Shown in pieces: positions 1 to 11,852 of a stretch of 64,000 bases of DNA. Positions within the stretch are counted from its first letter, which is position 1. The number at the start of each line of letters is the position of its first letter. A program made the position numbers and the translations under genes. This DNA is from Rebecca billardiae RCC1528 (Eukaryota > Haptophyta), in NCBI GenBank assembly GCA_965240325.2, contig OZ251227.1:1488001-1552000 (forward strand), written 5' to 3'. The notes under the pieces were generated by a model. It was not told the DNA's origin. It saw nothing but the letters and a program-made list of their open reading frames with translations, and searched no databases.

Positions 1-147
1 GTTCTGGCGTCGTTGAATCTCGCGCGTCATCAGACATCGTCAGAGTCTGCTCCGTGCGCTATATATAGCCTATATATATATATACTCAGTATAGGACATC
101 ATGGTACAGTATTCAGAGTATAGAGAGAGAGAGAGACTGTCTGAGCT

Positions 148-183
<36 letters not shown>

Positions 184-187
184 CTGT

Positions 188-227
<40 letters not shown>

Positions 228-433
228 TTGATCATCATACTCATTTGCGCTGGTGATGATAGTATACGACGACGTATATAGCAGTAGCGCAATAAGTATT
301 AGCGCAGTGCAGCCCAGCAGCGCATATTATTCATCAGATAGATCAGTGTGACATATGCGCCGCTGGTCGTGGACGGTCTAGTGGACGACGCCGCCCGCGC
401 CGGGGCACCCGGATTCCCGGCTATGACGGCTAT

Positions 434-510
<77 letters not shown>

Positions 511-660
511 TCGAACGAGTTTCGATATGATGATGATATGCATGATCATGATGACGATGATGATCAGGCAATAACATGCGCGCGTATGTCAGCAGCAGTC
601 ACGTCGGCGATCACATCATCATCTGATGACGCGCCGCGCGGTCTCCTCCTCGAAGCATCA
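1..660. repeat. Microsatellite-rich intergenic end: (GA)n and (CT)n
   Basis: No gene is visible. GA-dinucleotide tracts lie at about 121-224, broken by two copies of a GACTGTCTGAG spacer, and an uninterrupted CT tract runs from about 437 to 507. ATGATG/CATCAT-rich sequence follows at about 525-650. Open frames here only translate the dinucleotide repeats. Confidence 0.85.
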
Positions 661-3600
661 TCATTTCCGAGCAGCGGCCCCATCGTCGAGCGTGGTCATG
701 ATATCCTTTGCCGCCTTGAGCGGCGTCGCAAAGCTCGCGTGCGCCTGTGACGCTTTGACTCGCTCGAGAGCCGCTGCGTACTCCTCGCGCAGCCCGACGA
801 GCGCCGATGCCGCCGCATCGTGGCCTTCGCCAGACTGCGAGGCGAGCTCAACGAGCACGCTCTGCAGCTCAACGGCGAGCGCGAGCCACTGCTCGGAGGA
901 CTTGGGCATGTCCATGCGGCCGGCATGGATGGCAAACTTCTCGGCTTTTGCGCACAGCCACTCGAGCATGCTGCGCCACACGGGCCGCGCGCCCATCGAC
1001 GAGTGCTTTCCCGCGGTCGCGACGTGCCCCACTTTGAGCACAAGATCAGTGTCGACGCACGCCTCTGCGTGGGACAGCCGCTCAATGAGCCGCGTGATGC
1101 AGGTGCACATGCGTACGAGCGCATCTGCACCGTTGTTGGAGGCGCCGCCGTCCTCGAGGCGCTGCGCGTACGCGCTGAACGCCCGCCGGAAGCCGAGCGC
1201 TGCTGCCGGGCGCAGCTGGTTGGTCGGCGCCTCGAGGGAAGCGGCGCGCTGGGCGAGCAGCTCGAGGTGCTCCGCGCTGAGCTCGGGCACCACGCCGTCA
1301 CGCAGCCGGCTGAGCAGAGAGGCACGCGCTGCGCCGGCGCCGCCCGTGCTGGGCCCGGTGCGCGCCTCGAGCCACGCCGTCATCTCGAGATCGACCAGCC
1401 GCAGTGACGGCTGCAGCGCGTCGAGAGCGCTGCGAGCCGCCGCTACATGGCCAGTGGCGCCGCCGCCGCCGTCCACCTCCATCGCGTCGTCGCACGTCTC
1501 GAACTTGCCTGTGCCCGCTGCGGCGCCAGCATTGTCGCGCTTGGCGTCGACGGGCTGTGGCAGCTCGCTGATCAGCTCGAGCGCAGCGGTGGCATTCTTG
1601 TGCGCCGCGGCAGCGTAGTTCGCGGCCTGATCGAACGTGAGCGCGGACGGCGGCATGCTGTCGAGCAGCTCCTTCACGGCGAGAGCGATCTCTGCGCGGC
1701 ATTCAATGGCAAACTCCGTCTGCTTCGCTGACGGCGGCATGCGCTCGTTGAGCCGCAGCGCGCACTGCAGGCAGTCGAACGCCAGCTGGTGGTCGGCGAG
1801 CTCGTTCGCCCGGAAGGCAAGGTTCCAGCCGAGCACGGTGCACCACCACACGTCGTCTTCCGTGCCGCACGACGCCTCGCCAGCGAGCGCCGGCAGCCGC
1901 CTGACCGCACACTTGAGGTAGCCACCGAGAGCCTTGAGCTCGTCCTGCTCGAGCAGCGTCGGATCGCGCTCGCCGAGCGCGACACGGTGCAGCTGGCGCA
2001 CGCACAGCAGCAGGCGGCCGTCCGCCGCTGCGGGCGTGCCCCGCTCGAGCCAGTGCTCGAGCAGCTTGGTGGCGACGTCATTGCGGCCGCACTCGAGCGC
2101 CGTCGACGAGAGCACCTCCAGAACGCTTGGGTCGTACTCGGTCACCTTGAGCAGCTCCTCAATTTGCGCCGGGAAGTCCTCCGCCTGCGTCTGCGTGTCC
2201 TGCGTCGCCGCGAGCACGTAGATGAAAAGCCCCTTGGGCGAGTGCGGCTCGTCGCACATCGCTTTCCGCGCGAGGTCGAGCGCCTGCGCGGGCTGAGACT
2301 CTTTGAGGAGCGACCAGCTGGCGCTGCGGAGCGAGGCCGCGCGCTTCGACGTGTCCGAGGGGGCGCACCATTCCGCCGCGCGCTTCGCGAGCCCCGCAGC
2401 CTGCGCGAACTTGGTGCCCGACTCGTAGCACGCCGTAAACTCGGCGAAGAGGTACGCATGCACGTACTGGAACGTCTCTTTGGTGAGCGCGTGGGTGCCG
2501 CTGTTATGCGCGGCGAGCGCGGTGTCGAGGTGCTCGAGCGCGCGCTCAGTGTCCTTCAGGTCGGCGTGCAGGCAAACGAAGCGCTCGCGCACGAGCATGG
2601 AGCGCCGGCCAACGTCGCCGCCATCGAGCCCGCGCTTAGCCATCATGAGCAGCGCGTCCGCGCGCGCCTCGTGCTCCGCGAACGTGCGGAGCAGTTGCGT
2701 GCCCGCATGGCACGTGTCGAAGTCGTTGCACGTGCCCGCGATCTGGAGCACGCGCTGCTTGCCGTCCGCTCGCTGCTCGACGCGGAACATGCACTTTGCC
2801 ACGCACAGCTGCACCTTGGGCTCGCCCTTCTTCTGCTCCGGAAGCATGAGCAGGGCTTGCAGCGCGCGCGACACGGACGGCTTCTCCGGCGAGTCGCTCC
2901 ACAGCACGGCCTGGAAGAGGCGCGCATTGGTCTGCACGCCGTCGAGCTGACGCCGCGCCTCCTGGGCAGCGTCTCTGCTACGCAAGCCGAGCTCGCACAC
3001 GCCGAGCGCCGTTTCGAGCATGTGCGCGAGCACATCAGGCTCAGCGCGCGCGCGGCTGACCGGCTGCTGCGCGCTGGCCCGCACCGGCTGCGCCGGGTTC
3101 AGCAGCTCGCGGCAGGTGCGCACGAGGCGCTGGGCGAGATCGAGGAGTTCGGAAGCACCCACCGCCGTCGCATCCTTCGCCAAGCGTGCCAGCCGGTCCA
3201 TCTCCTCGCTGACCTCGAGGCTCGTCTCGTCTTTCTTGTCGCCGCGCGTGAGCGCCATCCGCGCGCGCGCGCATGCGACGTAGCCGTGAATCTCCAGCGT
3301 GCGGTCGGCCGACAGCTGCGGCACGAGCTCGAGCGCGCCCTCGCAGCAAGTCTGCGCGCTGGAGTAGTCGAGCAGCTCATCGCCCGCGAACTGCAGCGCC
3401 AGCTTCGCAAAGTTGAGCGCGGTGGACTTCTTCTGATCGTCGCCAAACTGGCGGAGCTCCGTGTTCGCGAGCGCGAGGCGCATCATCGCCAGCGCGAGCA
3501 TGCGCATGGTCGCGCCGACATGGCACCAGCTGGCATGCGCACCGCGAGTCTCTTGTACCCAGCGGTTCCACATGCGCCGGCCAGAGTCGAGCAGCTTGCG

Positions 3601-3786
3601 CGCCTGCGCACGCTCGAGCTGCTCGCCCGAGAACGACGTGAGCTGCTTGCGCGTGTAGTGGATGTACGTGACGCCGCCCAGCTTGTCGAGGCTGTCGCGA
3701 TCCGTGCGCTCGAGCAAGGCCAGACTTTCGATCACTCGGTCCAGGTCCTTCACCGACCGCGCCGCCTCCTGGTCGGACAGGGTCAT
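661..3786 (-). CDS. TPR-like helical-repeat protein, possibly SPO22/ZIP4/TEX11 family
   Basis: Single-exon frame of 1041 residues from an ATG at 3786. The protein is almost entirely amphipathic helices with TPR-like spacing, for example around residues 115-190 (ALNFAKLALQFAGDELLDY, then CCEGALELVPQLSADRTLEI) and 480-640. The layout resembles the SPO22 domain of the meiotic crossover proteins ZIP4/TEX11: an N-terminal helix with RRMWNRWVQ, then repeated helical pairs with conserved Ala/Leu/Trp. In yeast, plants and mammals that family is a chromosome-axis and synapsis scaffold. The family call is my inference; a generic TPR protein is the alternative. The same frame stays open upstream to 8637 only because the antisense of the neighbouring gene is GC-rich; the ATG at 3786 sits where sensible sequence begins. 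The start is 282 bp from the divergent coiled-coil gene. Confidence 0.5.
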   Translation of the reverse strand: MTLSDQEAARSVKDLDRVIESLALLERTDRDSLDKLGGVTYIHYTRKQLTSFSGEQLERAQARKLLDSGRRMWNRWVQETRGAHASWCHVGATMRMLALAMMRLALANTELRQFGDDQKKSTALNFAKLALQFAGDELLDYSSAQTCCEGALELVPQLSADRTLEIHGYVACARARMALTRGDKKDETSLEVSEEMDRLARLAKDATAVGASELLDLAQRLVRTCRELLNPAQPVRASAQQPVSRARAEPDVLAHMLETALGVCELGLRSRDAAQEARRQLDGVQTNARLFQAVLWSDSPEKPSVSRALQALLMLPEQKKGEPKVQLCVAKCMFRVEQRADGKQRVLQIAGTCNDFDTCHAGTQLLRTFAEHEARADALLMMAKRGLDGGDVGRRSMLVRERFVCLHADLKDTERALEHLDTALAAHNSGTHALTKETFQYVHAYLFAEFTACYESGTKFAQAAGLAKRAAEWCAPSDTSKRAASLRSASWSLLKESQPAQALDLARKAMCDEPHSPKGLFIYVLAATQDTQTQAEDFPAQIEELLKVTEYDPSVLEVLSSTALECGRNDVATKLLEHWLERGTPAAADGRLLLCVRQLHRVALGERDPTLLEQDELKALGGYLKCAVRRLPALAGEASCGTEDDVWWCTVLGWNLAFRANELADHQLAFDCLQCALRLNERMPPSAKQTEFAIECRAEIALAVKELLDSMPPSALTFDQAANYAAAAHKNATAALELISELPQPVDAKRDNAGAAAGTGKFETCDDAMEVDGGGGATGHVAAARSALDALQPSLRLVDLEMTAWLEARTGPSTGGAGAARASLLSRLRDGVVPELSAEHLELLAQRAASLEAPTNQLRPAAALGFRRAFSAYAQRLEDGGASNNGADALVRMCTCITRLIERLSHAEACVDTDLVLKVGHVATAGKHSSMGARPVWRSMLEWLCAKAEKFAIHAGRMDMPKSSEQWLALAVELQSVLVELASQSGEGHDAAASALVGLREEYAAALERVKASQAHASFATPLKAAKDIMTTLDDGAAARK

Positions 3787-4068
3787 CGCGCGTTCGCTCG
3801 GCGGAGGGTGCTGGCGGACGCCGCCAGCCAGTGGTGAGCAGCTGACCTCAGTCGAAGTCGTCGCGCGCGCGGAGCTGTCCAGCGCTTGGCAACCGCCTTC
3901 GCGCAGTCCAGAGCCGGACGGTGACGCGCCGGACTGCCGGCGATGTTTCTGAACGCACTCTTCTCCACTGCGAGCCTGCTCGTGCGACTCGTTCGGGACC
4001 GCAGCGGAAGTGCACAGTGCCGGGCTGCATCTTGCCTCGGCGTGGCTGCGCGCGACCTCGGCCCGGCG

Positions 4069-7000
4069 ATGGCGAGCCCTCCGCCCGGCGCGCGCGTCGG
4101 CGTCGGGCCGGCTGAGCCCACGCCGTCCGCCGATCCGCCCCCCGGCGCGGTGCAGCCGCTCTCGCCGCTGCAGACCGAGCTCGAGGGCCTCGCGGAGGCG
4201 CTGCGCGAGCGCGCGGAGCGCGTGCGCTCGCTCGAGGTCGACCAGCACCGGCTGGTGCAGCACTCGCGCGAGCGCGACCAGGCGTACGCGGGGCTCGAGG
4301 CGAACGCGCGGCAGCTCACTCAGGCCGCGGCCGAGCGCGCCGCCGCCGCGAGCGCGCTGCAGGGCGTGCTCCAGGAGGCGGACAGCGCGCGCGGCGTCGC
4401 GGAGCGCGCGTCGCGCGCGCACATCGAGCTGCTGACCGCGGCGACGCGCGACGCGGACAACGACCGCGCCGCGCTCGAGCGCGTGGCGTCGCAGCTCGAG
4501 CGCGACGCCGTGGACACGCGCGCGCACATGGCGCGGCTCCACGAGGAGATGCGCGCCCTGCGCGCCGAGCACGCGTACGCGGACGACCAGCTCACGCGGC
4601 TGAGCGAGCAGCTGCACGCGGCGCAGCGCGCGCACGCGGGCGCGGAGCGGCAGCTGCGGCAGATGCGCGAGCAGCGCGCGCCGCGCGACGCCGACGGGCC
4701 CGACTCGCGCGGCGGCGGGCTGCTCCCCGGCCCCGCCGCGCCGCCCGCCGGCGGCTCCATCGCCGCGCAGCGCGCCAACGCGGCCGAGGCGCGCGCGCAC
4801 GCGCTCGAGGCGGCGCTGGCCACCACGTCTGCCGCGCTCGCGCGCACGCGCGCCGAGCTGAGCGCGCTGAAGCGCAGCGCGGCGGACGCGGACGCGGAGC
4901 TGGGCGCCGCGCACGCCGCGCGCGCCGCGGAGCGCGCCGCGCTCGGCGCGATCGGCGACCAGCTCGGCGCGGCGCGCGCGAGGGTCGCGTCGGCCGAGGC
5001 GCAGGCGCTGGCGGACGCGCTGGGCGCGGCGCACGCGGCGCACGCGGCGCACGCGCACGCGCACGCGCAGCTCGAGGCGCCGGTGACGCCGCCGCGCGCG
5101 CGCGCGCCGGATCCGCCCGGGAGCGACGCGCCCCGCGCGGCCGACGCCGCGTCCACGCCGCCCCCGCCCGCCGCCTCGGCCGAGGAGCGCAGCCTGTGGC
5201 ACACGCTGGCGGTGCTCACGCCCAAGGCCGCGCTCGCAGAGTCGCTCGCCGGCTCGGTGGCCGAGCTGCAGGGGGCGCTGGCGCGCGCGCGGGAGGAGGC
5301 GGGGGCCGAGCTCGCGCGCGAGGCGGCGGCGCACAACGAGCAGCTCGAGGCGCAGGCGGCCGACTGGGTGCGCGTGCTCCACGAGGCCGAGGCGGCGCAC
5401 GCGCGCGACGCGGCCGCGCGCGACGAGGTGCTGCAGTCGATGCGCGCGCGGCTGGCCGCGGCCGAGGCGGACGCGCGCGCGTTCGCGGAGGAGCGGGCGG
5501 CGCGGCTCGCGGGTGTGGGCGCGCCGCCGCACGACGTGGGCGTGCAGGCGGAGTCGCCGCGCCTCGCGCCCGCCTCGCCCGACGCGCCGCCCCCCGCCGC
5601 GCACGACGTGGGCGTGCAGGCGGGCGAGGCAGAGCGCCTGCCGCCGCCCGCGCTGCCGCCGCCCGCGCCGCCGCCGCCCGCGCCGCCGCCGGCGGCGCGC
5701 TGCGGCGCGGCCGGCGCGGCCGGCGCGGGCGAAAGCGGCGGCGCGGCGGCGGCCGCGGTGGCGCTGGCGGCGGCCGCGCCCGCCGAGCTCTCCGCCGCCG
5801 AGTCGGCCGCCGCCGCCGCGGCGCACGCGGCCGCCGCCGCGGCGGCCGAGGCGGAGGCGCGCGCGGCGGAGGCGGAGGCGGCCGCGGCCGCGGCGGACGC
5901 GCGCGGCGCCGCGGCCGAGGCGGCGCTCGCGGAGGAGCGCGCGGCCGCCGAGGCGCGCGGCGCCGAGGCGGAGGGCGCGCTGGAGGAGGAGCGCGCGCGG
6001 TGCCGCACGCTCACGGACGCGCTCGCCGACGCCGAGCGCCAGCTGCGCGCCGCCGAGCGCTCGCGCGCGCTGGCCGACGCCCTCGACGCGGATCTGGGCG
6101 CGACGCGCGCGCGCGCGAGCGCGCAGCTCGAGCTGCTGCGCGCGCGCGCGGAGCAGCTCGAGGCGGAGCGCGCGGTGGCGGCGCACGCGGCGTCGGAGGC
6201 CGAGCCGAGCGCCGCGCGCACGCAGCGCGCCGCCGCCGCGTACGACTCGGTCGGCGCGCAGCTCGGCCTCGTCGAGGAGAGCGCGCGCGTGCAGCTCGCC
6301 GTGTGCCGCGAGCAGGCGGGGCTGGTCGAGAGCATGCACGTTCAGATCGACGCGCTCGGCGAGGAGCTGGCGGCGCGCGAGGCGGCGGAGGCGCGGCGCG
6401 ACGCGCTGGCCGCGGCGGTCGCGGCCAAGCGCGCCGACCCCGCCGCGCCCACCGAGCACACCTTCGCCCAGCTCGAGGGCGAGATCGTCGCGCTCGACGG
6501 GCGGCGCGCGGAGGCGGACGCGCTGCGCGAGAGCGCGCGCGCGCGGCGCGAGGCGGCGGCGCGCGCGCTCGCCGACGCGGCGGAGGAGGCGGAGGCGCTC
6601 GAGGCCGAGCTGCGCCGCTCCTCCGACGCGCAGGCGGTCTCGAGCGCGCTCGCCGAGCGGCTGCGCGACGCGCGCGCCGCGCGCTCCCGCATCGGCGCGC
6701 TGCGCAAGGCGCTGGTCGCGGTGGAGGCGGAGGCGCGCGAGGACTTGGGCGCGGTGCAGCGCACGCGCGCCGCGCTGCTGCGCGTGCAGGCGCAGGGCGC
6801 GGAGGCGGACGCGCTGCGCGCGAAGCTCGTGGACGCGGAGCGCGCGACGGCGTCGCTGCCGCTGCTGCGCGCGCAGGCGCAGCGCGCCGGGCTGCTCGCC
6901 TACTCGCCCGCGCCGACGCCGGAGGGCGGCGGCGGCGACGGCGCCGCCGCCGGCGCTGGCGCCGCCGCCGCGCCGCGCGCCGCCGACTCGGCCGCCGTCA

Positions 7001-8076
7001 CGCCCGTGCGACCCGCGCCAGGCGGCGCGGGCGGCGGCGGCGGCGGCGGCGGCTGCTCGGCGGGCGCGCCGCCCTCCGGCGCGCTCGACGCGGCGCGCGC
7101 CGAGCAGGCCGCCCTCTCCGCCGAGCTCGACGCCGTCCGGCGCACCTCCGCCGAGCTCGAGCTGCTGCGCTGCTCGCTCGAGGCGGAGCGCGCCAACGTG
7201 GCCGCGCGCGTCTCCCTCGTGGACGGGCTGCACGACGAGCTGGAGGCGCTGCGCGCTGAGGCGCTGCACGGCGTCGAGTACGCGCGCGGCGAGGCGGAGC
7301 GCGACGGGCTGCTCGCGCCACGCGCGCTCGTGCGCCTCGGCGGCGCGGACGGCGCGCCCGGCGCCGCCGCCCTGCCCGCGGCCGCGCAGCACGAGGCGCG
7401 CCGGCTGGCGCGCGCGCTCGAGTGCGCGCAGCGCGAGGCGGCGGTGGAGAAGGCGCAGCGCACGGCGGAGCGGCTGGCCGCGCGCGTCGAGGCCGAGCGC
7501 GAGCGCGCCGAGCGCGACGCGACCGAGCGCCGCCTCGTCAGCGCGCTCGAGCGGCTGCGCGCGCGCGCCGACACGGCCGATGAGAGCGCGGCCGCGCTGG
7601 CGCGCGCGAGCGCGGCGCTGAGCGAGGTCGGCGCGGAGCGGGCCGCGTTCGTAGCGGAGCGGGAGGCGCTGGTGCGCGCTCTGCGCGAGGATGAGCTCGC
7701 GCTCGGCGCGGCGCGGCGCCAGCTCGCCCTGCTTGCCGAGGCGGACGCGGAGAGCGCCGCCCTCGAGAAGGTGGCGACACCGGCGTGGCCGCTGGCGAGG
7801 CCGCCCGAGCAGCGGCGGCCGCAGCCGCAGCCGCAGCCGCAGCCGCGGCCGTGGGAGTGGCAGCAGCACGCGCCGGAGGGCGGGGCGGCGCCGGCGGAGG
7901 GCGGCGCGCCGACGCCGCCCTCCGAGCCCAAGCCCTACTACCCGTACCCGTACGCCTCGTGGCGCCGCTCGATCGGGCCGCCCCCCTCTGAGCCGACGCT
8001 GCTGCAGCGCGTGCGCGCAGCCTCGCCGCCGCCGCGCGCCGCCTCGCCGCCGCACGCGCGCGCCGCGGCGGCGCGC

Positions 8077-8107
<31 letters not shown>

Positions 8108-10421
8108 GCAGCGGGCGCGGCTCGCCCGAGCCGCCGCCGTCGTCGTCGCGCTCGGCACGCCGCGTCTTCTGGTCGCCCGACGCGCTGGGCAGCGACGCGG
8201 ACGGCGCGGACGGCGGGAGCGCGCCCGACGACGCTGCCGGGCCGGTGCGCCCGCCCCCCGTGGCGCTGCGTCCGAGCGACGAGCATGGCGGCCCGAGCGC
8301 GGAGGAGGGCGAGGGGGCGGAGGGCGGCGGTGGGCTCGAGGGCGCGCGCGCGCGCAGGAGACTCGACGTCACGCCGGGCACCGCCGCCGCCGCGCGCGCG
8401 GCCGGCCACTCGCCGAGCTCGGCCGCGCAGCTCGGCGGCGGGGCGCTGCGGCCGCGCTCGCCTCTGCTGCCGAGCGGCGCGCGCCGCTCGGCCGAGTCGA
8501 CGCCCGAGCCGACGCGGCAGTCGAGCGCGGGCGGCGGCGGCACGGGCGGCTCGCTGCGCGCGCCGCCCGCCGCCGCACTCTTCGGCCGGCGCGCCCTCTC
8601 CGACGTGGAGGACGAGACCGGCTCGGTCTGCTCGCACGGCAGCGTGGCGCTCGCGCGCGCCTCCTCCTCGCGCGAGCGCTCGCGCGCTGCGCTCGTCGAG
8701 AGCTTGCGCGCGGAGGTCGCTGCGCTCAAGGAGAAGGTGCGCGCGCGTGCGGCCGCGCGCGTGTGTGTGTGGGCGCGAGCGTGCCCGCGCGCGCGCGCGG
8801 CCGCGCGCGAGCGCGCGCGCGCGCGCTCGGCCGTGCTTGCGCGTGGGGGCGCATCGGCGCAGCGCGCGCGCACTCGGCCGCGCGCGCTCTCACTCACGAG
8901 CCGACTCCGCGCGCGCGCTGCGCACCCCACGCCGCCCTCCCCTTCTGCCGCCCCGCCCCGCAGGCCAAGCTGGCGCGTGGCGTGGAGCTCGAGCTGACAG
9001 AGCTGCGCGCCAAGGCGCGGGAACACGCGCTGCTGCAGGTGGGGCGCGCAGCCACGCGCGCAGCACGCGCGCAGCCCCACGCGCGCGCGCACGGCGAGTT
9101 GCCGAGCGCGCGCGCGCGCGTCTTCTCGCGCGCGTCGTGCTGCGCGCGTCGTGCTGCGCGCGCCGTGCTGCGCGCGCCGGGCGCTCCGCGCCGCCTGAGC
9201 CTCTCTGCGCGCGCGCCGCGTCGCCACCCAACGCCCTGCGGCGCCGCGCGCCCCGCCGCGCGCCCCGCCGCGCGCAGGTCGAGGTGGAGGACGTCCGCGT
9301 GCACGCGCGCCAGGCGAAGGCGCTGCGCATCCGCGTGGACGAGCTGCAGCAGCAGCTCGCGGCCGCGCAGGCGGGCAAGAGGCCGCGGCGCGAGCTGCGG
9401 GTCGGAGGCGGCGGCGGCTCCGCCAAGGAGCGTGCGGAGGCGCAGCGGCAGGCGGACCGCGCGGCCGCGCTTGAGGCTGGGCTCTCGGACATGCGCGCGC
9501 AGCGGCGGGCGGTGCCACGCGCTCGAGTCCGAGCTCGCGGCCATGCGGCAGACGCACGCCGAGCTCGAGGCCGCGCGCGCCAAGCTGCTGGACGACCTCG
9601 AGCGCGCAGAGTCGGAGGTGCGCGCGCAGAGCGGCGCGGGCAGAGCCGGCGCGCGCGCATCGCGCCGAGCACCGCGCACCGCGCGCGTGTGCGCCCCGTT
9701 GCCGAGCGCGCGCCCCCTGCCCGCGGCGAACCCCCCCCCCGTGCCGCAGGCGGAGAGCAGCATGGCGCTGCTCGAGGCCAAGGACGAGCAGATCGGCCGC
9801 CTCACGCAGCTGCTGCACGAGCGCGGCGCGGAGCCGGGGGGCGGCGCGGACGGGGGCGGCGGCGCGCCCGCCACGCCGCCGTCGCGCTCGCCCGACGCGC
9901 GCAGCGGCACCTCCGGCGGCGGCAGCGCGCGCACGACGGAGGCGCAGCTCAAGCAGCGGCTGCGCGAGACCGAGCTCGCGCTCGAGACGCAGCAGCGCAT
10001 GTTCAGAGACCACCTGCACGAGCTGGGCACAGAGCTCGCCTGCTCGGGCGCGGAGGGCGCGGCGCTCGGCGCCTCGCTCGCCGAGCTGGACGAGGAGTGC
10101 GCGCGCAAGGAGGAGCGGCTGCGCGCCGTGCGCGCCGAGCTCGACGCGCTCATCAGCGCGGTGCACGCCTCCGCGGAGGCGCAGGACGCGGCGGCGGCGG
10201 ACGCGGCGGGCGCGGCCTCGCCGGAGGAGTACGTGGGCAACGCCGCGGCGAGGGCGGCGGCGGAGCTCGCCAAGCTCGCGAGCGCGGACGATGCGGACTC
10301 CGCGTCGCCGCCGCCGCCCTCGCCGCCGCCCAGACGGCTGGAGGCGGCCGCAGGCATCACGCGCGCCGCCACGATGCCCGACGAGCGACGGCAGCTCAGA
10401 TCATCCAGCATCGTGGAGTAG
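4069..10421 (+). CDS. Giant coiled-coil protein, four exons
   Basis: Exons: 4069-8736, 8964-9038, 9278-9617 and 9750-10421. Introns 8737-8963, 9039-9277 and 9618-9749 are GT-AG, phase 0 and extremely GC-rich (GTGCGCGCG...GCAG). The roughly 1900-residue product is rich in Ala, Glu, Arg and Leu heptads (for example QTELEGLAEALRERAERVRS near residue 35), has Pro/Gly/Ser-rich linkers around residues 500-570, 950-1010 and 1240-1500, and ends with further coiled coil. An Asp-Val-Gly-Val-Gln-Ala motif occurs three times around residues 490-530. No catalytic domain is visible. A structural or centrosome/golgin-like role is possible but unproven. Within exon 3 the reading frame changes by one base near 9500-9515 (see findings). 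An in-frame ATG at 3943 is an alternative start; 4069 (GGCGATGGC) has the better context. Confidence 0.7.
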
Positions 10422-11230
10422 ATGACGAGGAAGCCGTCTCGGTCGTGCGTGCTGGCAGCAGCATATCGGCATCGTCGTCGTCGTCGTCATCAGCAGCGTC
10501 GTCATGCCGTCCGGTTGACCTATCGCCCACACGCGCGGTAGGGAGCACCCACCAAGCAGGGGCTTACAAAATACCACTGGGGGCGAAAGCGCCAGTGAGG
10601 AGCCCAGTCGGATGCGAGGCTCCTCAAACGGCTCTGGCTTCGACGGTTGACCCCTGCCAGAGACGGGCACTGTGAGCCAGAGCTCCCGTAGTTCACATGA
10701 CCGCGTTCCGCGGTCCTTTTCCGTAGAACGAACGTAGTTCGGGGCCCGCGGTGGCGGTGCACCCTCCGTCGCAGTCGTCTATTGACAGACCAGCCAGTTG
10801 CATGCCCGTACAACTAGACTCCAGCGGCGCGCCGCTGCGCCCCGGCGCCGGCGCCGCGGGCGCGGGCCCATCGCAGCCGCCGGCGCGGCGCCCGGATTGT
10901 GTACAGGCGGATGCGACGAGGCGTGATCGACGAATGAGCGCGACTCCACGTGCACGCCAGGCCACGTGGAGCTGACAGCCAGGGAACACTGTGCGGGGCC
11001 GCGGATTCGTTCGGGCCGCTGCTGCTGACCGCGCTGTCTGTCGTCACACCGCGCCGCGGCAGCGCCAGGAGTAGTCAGTAGATGATTTGCACTGGTCCGA
11101 GTAGGGTTCGACCAGCGCCTGCGCGACGGCCGACAGGCGGGCGCGAGGCGTGATCGACGCATGAGCGCAACTCTATCTACGCGGAGCTGACAGCCAGAGG
11201 GAGCACTGTGTGTGCCGAGGTGCGAGGGCA
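10422..11230. repeat. Intergenic region with two diverged copies of an about 90-bp repeat
   Basis: No convincing gene. Copies at about 10903-10993 and 11133-11211 are in the same orientation and share ACAGGCGG, GAGGCGTGATCGACG, ATGAGCGC and GGAGCTGACAGCCAG, followed by CACTGTG. Copy one has an extra palindromic stretch, CCACGTG...CACGTGG. About 10835-10900 is a CCGGCGCCGG-type low-complexity palindrome. Confidence 0.6.
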
Positions 11231-11273
11231 CCGGTGATCGTTATTTCGCGCGCCGCGCGTGCACTGCACGGGG

Positions 11274-11786
11274 TCACGGGGTGACACACCTCGGTCGGGC
11301 TCGGCACGCGTCGCAGAGGCACGGCCAGCTCTGGGGACGTCGCGCACCACCGTCGCCCGCGCCGCAGCTCGTCCTCCTAGGTCCGCCCGTCCAGCGCTGC
11401 AGACAGACTCGCCGGCGCGGGCCGAGAGTGAGTGCCGCAAAGCGGCTGCCAGCTGTTGGGCCGGGTGAGGAGGAGGGAGGGAGCTGGCCTGCGGGGCGCG
11501 TGGTGAAGTCGGTGATCAGTCGCGTCGCGCTCCCCCTGGCGATTGCGCCCTCGTCCTCCAGCACGGTGCGGACCTTGCGAACGAAGTTGTAGATCGACCA
11601 TTTGGGCACGTTGTACTTCACGGCCGCAGAGGGCACGTCCTGCTCGTGCCTCACGACTGAGATGGCAGCAGCGATGCTCTGGAGCGTGCTCTTAGCCACC
11701 TTCTTCACTGCCCCGGATTCGAGCAGCACGTTCAATACGCGGCGAGCGCGGTCCTCGTCGGCGTCGCCAGCTGACGTGCTCGGCAT
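11274..11786 (-). pseudogene. Fragment with psq/transposase-like helix-turn-helix
   Basis: An ATG at 11786 opens a 170-codon frame. Residues 33-75 read like a pipsqueak-type HTH as found at the N-terminus of pogo/Tigger-like transposases: a first helix TLQSIAAAISVVRHEQDVPS, then AAVKYNVPKWSIYNFVRKV as the turn and recognition helix. After about residue 90 the translation becomes low-complexity and no DDE catalytic core follows, so this looks like a 5' remnant or an unrelated DNA-binding ORF. It lies in a gene-poor island beside repeats, which fits mobile-element debris. Confidence 0.4.
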
Positions 11787-11852
11787 CATGTCCACGTGAG
11801 CGCAAAAGTGGCCTCGAGCCTGCTCCTGGCTCGCCAGAGGGCAAAAGGCCAA

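Noticed and set aside
3787-8637. Continuation of the 661-3786 minus-strand frame antisense to the coiled-coil gene
   Set aside because: The Arg/Ala/Gly translation is a GC-driven shadow; coding signal is clearly on the plus strand.
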